DNA from: JACDAN01 sp035697545
Lineage (GTDB): Bacteria > Actinomycetota > Thermoleophilia > Gaiellales > Gaiellaceae
Length of the DNA: 7,865 nucleotides
Direction: 5' to 3'
Assembly (NCBI GenBank): GCA_035697545.1
Contig: DASSCT010000020.1
Coordinates: 1-7,865, forward strand
Positions 1 through 5,659 of this stretch are shown here, piece by piece. Made by a program: the position numbers and the translations under genes. The notes below the pieces were generated by a model. The model did no database searches and had not been told where the DNA came from. It saw only the letters and a program-made list of their open reading frames with translations. How positions within the stretch are numbered: the stretch's first letter is position 1; every line of letters begins with the position of its first letter.

Positions 1-901
1 TCCGAACCACGCGCACCACCCGCGGGTCGTCCGTCGTGAGCTCGGCCTCAGACGCGATGTCGATCTTGTTCAGGACGACGATCTGGGGGAGCGCGTCGAG
101 GCCCGCACCATACGCGCCCAGTTCTCGATCGATCATCGCGAAGCGCTCGGCCGCGTCCCCCTCGGACGCGTCGATGACGTGTACAAGGAGACGCGCGCGC
201 TCGAGATGCGCCAGGAACTCATGGCCGAGCCCGATCCCCTCGCTCGCTCCCTCGATCAGCCCGGGAACGTCGGCGACGATGAGCTGCCGCCCATCCGGCG
301 CGTCCACCGTTCCCAACACTGGTGACAGCGTCGTGAACGGATACTCGGCGACCTTGGGCTTGGCGTTCGAGATCCGCCGCAGGAGTGACGACTTCCCGGC
401 ATTCGGCAGGCCGACCAGCGCGGCATCGGCGAGGAGCTTGAGCCGCAGCTGGAGCTCCGCCTCCTCGCCGGGCTGCCCGACCTCCGCAAAGCGCGGAGCA
501 CGCCGTGTGGGCGTTGCGAAACGCCGGTTGCCGCGTCCGCCGGCGCCTCCACGCGCGACGACGACGCGCGAGCCGCGCGCGGCGAGGTCCGCGATCAGCC
601 GCTCCTCCTCGTCGAGCACCTGCGTGCCCGCAGGGACCCGCAGGACGACGTCCTCGCCCGCTGCTCCGTGCTTGCCCGCGCCCTGTCCGTGACCGCCCCT
701 GCCCCCGCGATAGCGCCGCGGAGCCTGGTAGCGCCCCAGATCGCGCAGGTCGGGGTCGGCCACGAGCACCACGTCGCCGCCACGTCCTCCGTCACCCCCG
801 TCCGGGCCGCCCTTGGGCACGTACTTCTCGCGCCGGAAGCTGAGCGCGCCGTGGCCGCCGCGCCCCGCCTCCACGCGGATGCGGGCCCGGTCGTGGAACA
901 T
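1..901 (-). CDS. obg: GTPase Obg (CgtA), N-terminal 300 residues; 3' end runs off the window
   Basis: Obg is an essential GTPase that binds the 50S subunit and acts in its late assembly and in stress signalling. The start MFHDRARIRV leads into the glycine-rich Obg fold at about residues 1-158, with many GG/GRGG turns and FRREKYVPKGGPDGGDGGRG at 22-41. The G domain follows: P-loop GLPNAGKS at 164-171 (G1), switch I YPFTT at 187-191 (G2), DVPG at 211-214 (G3) and NKID at 278-281 (G4). The G5 loop and any C-terminal OCT domain lie beyond the window edge, so domain completeness cannot be judged. The ATG is 10 nt after the rpmA stop, with only a weak purine-rich SD, consistent with read-on translation in the rplU-rpmA-obg operon. 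The family assignment is very secure. Confidence 0.97.
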   Translation of the reverse strand, partial: MFHDRARIRVEAGRGGHGALSFRREKYVPKGGPDGGDGGRGGDVVLVADPDLRDLGRYQAPRRYRGGRGGHGQGAGKHGAAGEDVVLRVPAGTQVLDEEERLIADLAARGSRVVVARGGAGGRGNRRFATPTRRAPRFAEVGQPGEEAELQLRLKLLADAALVGLPNAGKSSLLRRISNAKPKVAEYPFTTLSPVLGTVDAPDGRQLIVADVPGLIEGASEGIGLGHEFLAHLERARLLVHVIDASEGDAAERFAMIDRELGAYGAGLDALPQIVVLNKIDIASEAELTTDDPRVVRVVR

Positions 902-911
902 CGGCGATGCT

Positions 912-1172
912 CTAGTCGCTCTGAGGCTCGCCGACGGCGATCGTGCGGCGCTCGCCGCTGCGACGGAACTCAACTCGCCCGTCGCGCGTCGCAAAGATGG
1001 TGTCGTCCCGGCCGATGCCGACCCCTGGGCCCGGTGTAAATCGCGTGCCGCGCTGCCGGACCAGGATCATCCCAGCGCGGACGGCCTGCCCGTCGTAGAT
1101 CTTCACCCCGAGGCGCTTTGCCTGCGAGTCGCGCCCGTTGCGGGAGGAGCCGAGTCCTTTCTTGTGCGCCAT
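912..1172 (-). CDS. rpmA: 50S ribosomal protein L27 (bL27)
   Basis: This 86-residue protein is a 50S component whose N-terminal tail reaches towards the peptidyl transferase centre. The N-terminus MAHKKGLGSSRNGRDSQAKR is the classic bL27 signature and starts directly at AHKKG, without the cleaved leader seen in Firmicutes L27. GMILVRQRGTRFTPGPGVG (residues 34-52) and DDTIFATRDGRVEF (56-69) complete the family pattern, and the length is normal. The ATG shares one base with the rplU stop (TAATG), indicating translational coupling. An AAGG stretch about 10 nt upstream, inside the end of rplU, may serve as SD. The frame stays open further upstream across rplU, but that extension is only the shadow of rplU. 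Confidence 0.98.
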   Translation of the reverse strand: MAHKKGLGSSRNGRDSQAKRLGVKIYDGQAVRAGMILVRQRGTRFTPGPGVGIGRDDTIFATRDGRVEFRRSGERRTIAVGEPQSD

Positions 1173-1594
1173 TAGGTGTTCGCCTTCGCCTTCGTCTTGG
1201 TTGTCTTCGTTCTCGAGGACGTTGTAGCGGACCGCGTGCGCTTCGGCTTCTCCGCCGCGGCCTCCTCCGTCCTCTTGGCCGTGCTGCGCTTGGGCCCGAT
1301 CGACTGGATCTCGATCTGCGTCAGCTTGCTGCGGTGGCCGGTGTGTCGACGGTAGCCCGTCCGACGCCGGTACTTGCCGATCCGGATCTTCTCGCCCTGG
1401 ACATGGCCGAGCACCTTCGCAGTGACGTGCTGGCCCTTCGGCTTGAGCTCCGCCTTGCCGTCTCCGCCCTCGAACAGGACGTCCGGATGGAACGTCTTGT
1501 TCTCGGCCACATCGAGCCGGTCCACGAGCAGCTTCTCGCCCTCGCGGACGACGTACTGCTTGCCTCCGAGCTTGATGATTGCGTAACCGGCCAT
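1172..1594 (-). CDS. rplU: 50S ribosomal protein L21 (bL21) with lysine/threonine-rich C-terminal tail
   Basis: L21 is a 23S rRNA-binding protein of the 50S subunit. MAGYAIIKLGGKQYVVREGE (1-20) is the typical bL21 start, and the basic signature IGKYRRRTGYRRHTGHR lies at residues 72-88, followed by LTQIEI at 91-96. The conserved fold is complete by about residue 103. Residues 104-140 are a low-complexity K/R/T/S/A tail, so the protein is longer than the usual roughly 100-residue form. It overlaps rpmA by one base. No ordinary SD is visible: immediately upstream is a GC hairpin followed by TTTTCC and the ATG, and the only SD-like stretch (GGTGA) falls in the stem-loop. Expression may therefore depend on leader structure, which is inference. 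Confidence 0.97.
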   Translation of the reverse strand: MAGYAIIKLGGKQYVVREGEKLLVDRLDVAENKTFHPDVLFEGGDGKAELKPKGQHVTAKVLGHVQGEKIRIGKYRRRTGYRRHTGHRSKLTQIEIQSIGPKRSTAKRTEEAAAEKPKRTRSATTSSRTKTTKTKAKANT

Positions 1595-1596
1595 GG

Positions 1597-1619
1597 AAAA
1601 CGCGGGGGGTCACCCCGCG
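1597..1619 (-). promoter_or_regulatory. Terminator-like hairpin plus T4 directly upstream of rplU
   Basis: Read on the minus strand, a perfect 7-bp stem CGCGGGG / CCCCGCG closes a 5-nt loop TGACC and is followed at once by TTTT, then CC and the rplU ATG. It fills much of the 48-nt gap between the rne stop and rplU. The arrangement has the polarity of an intrinsic terminator for transcripts coming from rne. It also overlaps the place where the rplU ribosome-binding site should be, so it could act as an attenuator or a ribosomal-protein leader. The T tract is short, and folding and function are inferred. Confidence 0.5.
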
Positions 1620-1642
1620 GGTCGGTCAGTCTACCAGCGGTT

Positions 1643-4114
1643 TTATGTGGTGGTTTCGGCGGTTTCCGCCGTCTCCACCTTCGCCGCCGGCTTCTTGCGA
1701 CGACGGCCGCCGCGGCTGCCACGCCGCGTCTTCTTGCGCTTCGGCTGTTCCCCGTTCGCGGTCTCCTGCTCCGTCGCGCCCAGCGCCGGATCGGGCACGT
1801 GGATCAAGACCGCCGTCGGCTCGGGCTGGCCATCCTCGCCGGCTTCCACCGCAACTGCGGGCTTCTTCTTCCGCCTCCGCCCTCCCCGCGAACCACGGCG
1901 GGTCTTTTTCTTCTTCGGCGCCTCCTCTTCGGCGGGAACCGTCTCTTCGGCCGGAGCCTCCTCGGCGACTGGCTCCTCGGGCTCCTCCACAGAAGGCTCC
2001 TCGACCACGGCCTCCTCGGCCTTCGGCTTCGCCGCCCGCGAGCGTCGTGCCCGGGTCGGCTTCTCGGCCTGCGCTTCGGCGGTGATCGGAGGCAGTGCCT
2101 GCTCGGAGGGAGCGCTGACGAGCTCGGCGTAGGCCGCATCGTCCAGCACGCGCTCGATGCGAACCTTCACGCGCTTCCCGACCATGCCGGCGGCGCCGGC
2201 CACTGAGATCGGATAGTCCCCCTCCTTCGCGACGCCCACAGTCGGATCGTGCAGGCCGACCTCGACGAGCTTGACCTGGCGCTCCTGGCCTTCCTCGAGC
2301 GGCCGCTCTGGCTGGAGCTTCGCCACGGGCCCGCGCTGGAGCTCCTCGAAGTGGTCGGAGGGAACGCCTTCCTTGCCGACGATGAAGAACCGGCGCCGCG
2401 TTCGCTCTTCGATCGCGCGGAGCCGTGCGGCGCCCGGCCCGATAAGGATCTCGGCCACATGCGCGTTCAGCTCGACGCGGAACGCCCGGCTGCGAGACTC
2501 GGCGGCGAGCGCCCGGAGCTTCCGCTCGGCCTCGACCGCCGTCGTGGTCTCGGAGAGGACGATGCCGTCGCCATGGCAGGTCGGACAGCGCTTGGTGAGG
2601 ATCTCGCGCGGTCCGTGGGCCACATTCTGGCGCGTCATCTCGACCAGTCCGAGCGGCGAGATCTCGACGACGTACGTCTTCGTCCGGTCGCGCTCGAGCT
2701 CCGTCTTCAGCGCTTCCTCGACGGCCTCCCGGTTCCTCGGGTTCGCCATGTCGATGAAGTCGATGACGATGATCCCGCCGATGTCGCGCAGGCGGAGCTG
2801 GCGGACGACCTCTTTGACCGCCTCGAGGTTGTTCTTCGTGATCGTGTCCTCCAGCCGCTGGTCGGACGCTTTGGACCGCGAGCCGACGAAGCGGCCCGTG
2901 TTGACGTCGATCACCGTGAACGCCTCGGCGTAGTCGAAGACGAGGTAGCCGCCGGAGGGAAGGTCGACCCGGCGCGAGAGCGTCGATGCGATCTCATCGT
3001 CGACGCCGAACTCCTGGAAGAGCGGGGTCTTGCCGGTGTGCTTCTGGACCTTCTCGGCCATGTGCGGGGACGTCTTCTTGAGATAGCCGACGATGCGCTT
3101 GTACGTGAGGTCGTGATCGACGACGGCCCGCTCGAAGTCGTTCGTGAAGAGGTCACGGATGACACGGAGTGGCAGCTCTGCCTCCTGGTAGACGAGCGCC
3201 GGCGCCGAAACGGCCTCGGCTTGATCCCGGATCGTCTTCCAGAGCCGTTCGAGGAAGTCGATATCGCGCTCGATGTCCTCGGCGGACGCGCCTTCCGCGG
3301 CGGTGCGGACGATGAGGCTGCCCTGCTTCGGCCCGACCTGCTTGAGGATCTCCCGCAGGCGCGCGCGCTCTTCCTCGGGCAGCCGGCGCGAGACGCCGAA
3401 GCCCTCGCCACTCGGGACGTAGACGACGAAGCGGCCTGGCAGCGAGATTTCGGTCGTTAGCCGAGCGCCCTTCGACTTCATCGGATCTTTCACGGCCTGG
3501 ACGAGGAGCTCCTCGCCGCGCCTCAGCAAATCTTGGATCCGGCGGCCGTGCCTTCGGCCCTCGAGCTCGGGCGCGACGATCTCGTCCACGTACAGAAAGC
3601 CGTTCTTCTCGAGGCCGATCTCGACGAACGCGGCCTCCATGCCGGGGAGAACGTTGTCGACGGTGCCCTTGTAGATGTTTCCGGCGATCGAGCGGCTCTC
3701 TTCGCGCTCGAGGTAGACCTCAGCGACCTTCTCGTCCTCGAGGACGGCGACGCGCTGTTCGGCGACGTCGACGGAGATGACGAGCTCACGCTTCGCCGCC
3801 GGCCGGATGACTCGCGGCGTCGCCGTCCGGCGACGCGTGGTGCGGGCTTGCCTGCCGCCTTCGCGTCGCGGCTTCTGCTCGGCGCGCCGGGGCTTTTCCT
3901 CGGTGCGTGCGGGCTTCGCCTCGGCGCGCTCGCCACGGTCCGCGGGCTTGTGCCGGTTGCGGCCGCCGCGACTGCCTCGGCGGCGGCGTTTTCTAGTCTG
4001 AGTTTGTTCGCCCGACTCCGCGGGCTCGGTCGTTACCGGTTGTTCCGATGGAGCCCGCTCCTGGGCGGGCTCAGGCTGGGATGGGCGCTTTCGGCGCCGA
4101 AACCACTGGAGCAA
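1643..4114 (-). CDS. rne: RNase E/G family endoribonuclease with Arg/Gly-rich N- and C-terminal arms
   Basis: This 823-residue endoribonuclease would cleave single-stranded RNA in mRNA decay and rRNA/tRNA processing. Residues 1-105 are a basic, disordered arm. The S1-type region starts near NIYKGTVDNVLPGMEAAFVE (146-165). The DNase I-like catalytic part has VIDVNTGRF (401-409, metal-ligand Asp403) and IDFIDM (451-456, second acidic cluster). The zinc-link CPTC is at 510-513. A TRAM-like segment lies at about 611-668, then an acidic E/P/A linker (699-733) and two basic RRGSRGGRRR motifs (about 734-751 and 792-808). The start is TTG with SD AAAGGA 6 nt upstream. No ATG, GTG or TTG lies between it and the in-frame TAG upstream, and the next Met (159) is inside the S1 fold. 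The symbol rne rather than rng is chosen for its length and arms; the catalytic assignment is firm. Confidence 0.95.
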   Translation of the reverse strand: MLQWFRRRKRPSQPEPAQERAPSEQPVTTEPAESGEQTQTRKRRRRGSRGGRNRHKPADRGERAEAKPARTEEKPRRAEQKPRREGGRQARTTRRRTATPRVIRPAAKRELVISVDVAEQRVAVLEDEKVAEVYLEREESRSIAGNIYKGTVDNVLPGMEAAFVEIGLEKNGFLYVDEIVAPELEGRRHGRRIQDLLRRGEELLVQAVKDPMKSKGARLTTEISLPGRFVVYVPSGEGFGVSRRLPEEERARLREILKQVGPKQGSLIVRTAAEGASAEDIERDIDFLERLWKTIRDQAEAVSAPALVYQEAELPLRVIRDLFTNDFERAVVDHDLTYKRIVGYLKKTSPHMAEKVQKHTGKTPLFQEFGVDDEIASTLSRRVDLPSGGYLVFDYAEAFTVIDVNTGRFVGSRSKASDQRLEDTITKNNLEAVKEVVRQLRLRDIGGIIVIDFIDMANPRNREAVEEALKTELERDRTKTYVVEISPLGLVEMTRQNVAHGPREILTKRCPTCHGDGIVLSETTTAVEAERKLRALAAESRSRAFRVELNAHVAEILIGPGAARLRAIEERTRRRFFIVGKEGVPSDHFEELQRGPVAKLQPERPLEEGQERQVKLVEVGLHDPTVGVAKEGDYPISVAGAAGMVGKRVKVRIERVLDDAAYAELVSAPSEQALPPITAEAQAEKPTRARRSRAAKPKAEEAVVEEPSVEEPEEPVAEEAPAEETVPAEEEAPKKKKTRRGSRGGRRRKKKPAVAVEAGEDGQPEPTAVLIHVPDPALGATEQETANGEQPKRKKTRRGSRGGRRRKKPAAKVETAETAETTT
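1691..1741 (-). repeat. Basic RRGSRGG motif, copy 3 (C-terminal end of RNase E/G)
   Basis: Encodes residues 792-808, KRKKTRRGSRGGRRRKK. Fifteen residues (794-808) are identical to copy 2, yet 11 of those 15 codons differ by synonymous changes. The repeat is therefore conserved as protein and is not a recent DNA duplication. RGG-type basic tracts commonly bind RNA or partner proteins; that role here is inferred. Confidence 0.8.
1862..1915 (-). repeat. Basic RRGSRGG motif, copy 2 (after the acidic linker of RNase E/G)
   Basis: Encodes residues 734-751, with core TRRGSRGGRRRKKK directly after the acidic Glu/Pro/Ala linker (699-733). The sharp switch from strongly acidic to strongly basic sequence suggests an intrinsically disordered, charge-patterned tail. 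It shares a 15-residue identity with copy 3, about 40 residues further on. Confidence 0.8.
3947..3994 (-). repeat. Basic RRGSRGG motif, copy 1 (N-terminal arm of RNase E/G)
   Basis: Encodes residues 41-56, RKRRRRGSRGGRNRHK. It shares the RRGSRGGR core with the two C-terminal copies but has a different flank. It sits in the basic N-terminal arm before the S1 region, so the catalytic core is bracketed by similar basic motifs at both ends. Confidence 0.75.
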
Positions 4115-4191
4115 ATGAAGTCCTTTCGCGTAATTCCTGCGCGCGCACTCTGAGTTGCGCGCTGCGAGGAAATGGTCTGTGCAAACTGCAT
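4033..4191 (-). CDS. Possible 52-codon upstream ORF overlapping the rne start
   Basis: An ATG preceded by AGGA with 7-nt spacing (AGGAAAGCTTTATG) opens a 52-codon ORF ending in TAA. It begins 77 nt upstream of the rne TTG and runs past it in a different frame, overlapping rne by 82 nt. The predicted peptide begins MQFAQTISSQRATQ and resembles no family I know. Its downstream half reads through rne codons in a shadow frame, so the protein itself may have no function. If translated, ribosomes would cross the rne start and the leader hairpin, which could tune rne expression. It may also be chance; the main evidence is the good SD and spacing. Confidence 0.3.
   Translation of the reverse strand: MQFAQTISSQRATQSARAGITRKDFICSSGFGAESAHPSLSPPRSGLHRNNR
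4121..4126 (-). promoter_or_regulatory. Ribosome binding site that fixes the rne TTG start
   Basis: AAAGGA on the minus strand, 6 nt before TTG at 4114. This is the best SD near the start of the gene and is the reason for accepting the non-ATG start. Confidence 0.7.
4141..4162 (-). promoter_or_regulatory. Strong GC hairpin in the rne leader
   Basis: On the minus strand GCGCGCA and TGCGCGC form a perfect 7-bp stem around an 8-nt loop. With one bulged A the stem can extend by ACT/AGT to 9 bp. It ends 14 nt before the rne SD and is not followed by a T tract, so it looks like an mRNA leader structure and not a terminator. The self-complementary arms could also form alternative pairings. Confidence 0.5.
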
Positions 4192-4249
4192 AAAGCTTTC
4201 CTGCAGGCTAGCAGCCTTCTCGGCCGCACCAGGGCGCTCTGACGAGGGA

Positions 4250-4444
4250 TCAGGCAGCCGCCGGACGAAGCTTCGTCCGCCTCGTGCGGATCGCCCTCAG
4301 CCGCTGCGAGAGGCGGGCCCAGGCCCAGGGCTCGACCTCGAGGTAGCGGGCAGCGTTCTGGCCCTTGGTGGCGGCGAGGTACTCGAACCAGGCGTCCGCT
4401 TCCTCGATCAGCAACAGCTCATGGGGATCCCGCCTCGATGCCAT
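4250..4444 (-). CDS. Small hypothetical protein (64 aa), family not recognised
   Basis: The ORF reads MASRRDPHEL, then an acidic, probably helical stretch with Trp19, Phe20 and Tyr22, a second aromatic cluster PWAW (39-42), and a basic C-terminus RLRAIRTRRTKLR (48-60). I do not recognise the family, and there is no signal peptide or membrane segment. Codon third positions are strongly G/C like the neighbours, which favours real coding. No good SD precedes the ATG. It begins 42 nt after the rodA stop and is in the same frame as rodA, with no other stop between. It could be an independent small protein of the operon, possibly nucleic-acid binding from its basic tail (guess), or a remnant of a longer gene. 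Confidence 0.55.
   Translation of the reverse strand: MASRRDPHELLLIEEADAWFEYLAATKGQNAARYLEVEPWAWARLSQRLRAIRTRRTKLRPAAA
4262..4279. repeat. 18-bp perfect palindrome
   Basis: CGGACGAAGCTTCGTCCG is its own reverse complement over all 18 bases. It lies at the end of the 64-aa ORF, encoding residues RTKLRP. It has no spacer, so as RNA it would need a loop opened from its centre. No T tract follows on either strand, so it does not look like a terminator. Confidence 0.6.
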
Positions 4445-4486
4445 GGCCGCGATGCTAGGACCGCCATCGGACGGACCTACGTCCGG

Positions 4487-5659
4487 CTACCTGCGGCGAA
4501 CGGCGATCGCCTGGAGCATGCCGACGGCGAGCAGGTTCGTGACCATCGAGGAGCCGCCGACGCTGACGAAGGGAAGCGGAATGCCCGTGATTGGGGCGAT
4601 CCCGATCGTCATCCCGACGTTCACGAACACCTGGAACAGGAGCGCGAACACGATCGCTCCCGCCACGGTCGCGCAGAAGGGGTCGCGAGCGGTCGCGATC
4701 ACCCGTATCCCCCTCCAGATCAGCAGGAGATAGAGCGAGAGCAGGATCGCCGCACCGACAAAGCCGCGCTGCTCCGCGAGCGAGGCAAAGACGAAGTCCG
4801 TGTGGTGCTCCGGGAGGTAGTCCAGGTTCGTCTGGGTCGCGCCCGCCACCCCACGGCCCGCCGTGCCGCCGGCACCGACCGCCGTCATCGATTGGTTGAT
4901 GTTGTACGCGGCGCCCTGCGGGTTCTCCGAGGGGTTCATGAAGGCGGCGAGCCGATCGCGCTGATAGGGCGCGAGGATGTCGACGCCGAGCGAGGGGGCG
5001 AACCAGAGCACCGTCGCGCCGACCAGCGCCGCGAGCGCCGCGAGGATGGCAAGGTGCCGCCACGGCGTTCCGGCGAAGAACAGGCAGGCGCCCAGGATCG
5101 CCCCGTACGAGAGCGCCGTTCCGATGTCCGGCTGCATGAAGACGAGCACGGTCGGCAGCGCCGCCGCTCCGACGGCGACGAGCGTCGTCCTCAGCTCGTT
5201 GATCCGCCGCGCCCGCCCGGCGAGCAGGCCGGCGAGGAACAACGCGAGCAGGAGCTTTCCGAACTCCGAGGGCTGGAACCGGAAGAAGCCGAGCTCGATC
5301 CACCTCGTCGAGCCACGCGCGTCCGTCCCCAGCGCCATCACGACGAGGAGCAGCGCGATCATCAGGCCGTAGACGACCTTGCGGTACCGGCGGTAGTAGT
5401 CGGGATCGACGAAGAGCACGCCGATCATCCCGACCGTCCCGACCAGGGCGAACACCGACTGCCTTGTGACGTAGTACTCAGGATCCCCGGGAACGTCGAG
5501 ACGGGTGATCCCGTCGACCACCCAGAGGCCGAAGGAGACGAGCCCGGCAACCGCGGCGAGCATGATCCAGTCAAGGCGGCGGAGGAAGGCAACGGCGCCG
5601 GTCGCCTCGGCCCGCCGTCGGCGAACGCGTGGTGTGAGTGGGGCTGCGTAATCGGCCAT
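4487..5659 (-). CDS. rodA: RodA, SEDS-family peptidoglycan glycosyltransferase
   Basis: RodA polymerises lipid II into glycan strands in the elongasome and works as a pair with PBP2. The 390-residue protein has a basic cytoplasmic N-terminus (RVRRRR, 11-16) and about ten hydrophobic segments, from 30-50 through 362-386. SEDS landmarks are RW at 119-120, FQPSE at 128-132, QPDIGTA at 176-182, YQRDRL at 232-237, NINQS at 253-257 and YLPEHHTDF at 281-289. Asp288 in that last motif matches the catalytic aspartate of E. coli RodA (Asp262). PLPFVSVGGSS follows at 361-371. The ATG overlaps the mrdA stop by one base (TGATG), so the two enzymes are probably made together. FtsW is the alternative within this family, but adjacency to mreD and PBP2 favours RodA. 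Confidence 0.95.
   Translation of the reverse strand: MADYAAPLTPRVRRRRAEATGAVAFLRRLDWIMLAAVAGLVSFGLWVVDGITRLDVPGDPEYYVTRQSVFALVGTVGMIGVLFVDPDYYRRYRKVVYGLMIALLLVVMALGTDARGSTRWIELGFFRFQPSEFGKLLLALFLAGLLAGRARRINELRTTLVAVGAAALPTVLVFMQPDIGTALSYGAILGACLFFAGTPWRHLAILAALAALVGATVLWFAPSLGVDILAPYQRDRLAAFMNPSENPQGAAYNINQSMTAVGAGGTAGRGVAGATQTNLDYLPEHHTDFVFASLAEQRGFVGAAILLSLYLLLIWRGIRVIATARDPFCATVAGAIVFALLFQVFVNVGMTIGIAPITGIPLPFVSVGGSSMVTNLLAVGMLQAIAVRRR

Larger units (their letters stand above)
4115..4249 (-). promoter_or_regulatory. 135-nt rne leader region
   Basis: This is the longest non-coding interval in the window, between the stop of the 64-aa ORF and the rne TTG. It contains, in reading order, an SD plus ATG for an upstream ORF (4189-4202), an AT-richer patch (about 4165-4200), a strong hairpin (4141-4162) and the rne SD (4121-4126). 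I looked for -35/-10 boxes. TAGCCT near 4210 is a weak TANNNT-type -10 without a convincing -35, so I call no promoter. Many bacteria control rne through its 5' leader; whether this one works that way is inference. Confidence 0.45.

Noticed and set aside
912..1613. A long minus-strand frame that would extend L27 to 233 residues.
   Set aside because: The N-terminal 147 residues are rplU read in the wrong frame. L27 starts cleanly at MAHKKG with the family's normal length.
1118..2206. A 362-codon plus-strand frame spanning rplU and the rne tail.
   Set aside because: It crosses three real gene boundaries on the opposite strand and has a Leu/Arg-rich shadow composition.
2249..3460. A 403-codon open frame on the plus strand opposite rne.
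   Set aside because: Antisense to the conserved RNase E/G catalytic core. The repeated L, D, E, R composition mirrors the codons of the real gene, and there is no recognisable domain.
4200..4249. A sigma-70-type promoter for rne around TAGCCT.
   Set aside because: There is no convincing -35 at the right spacing, and a six-base TANNNT match alone is expected by chance.
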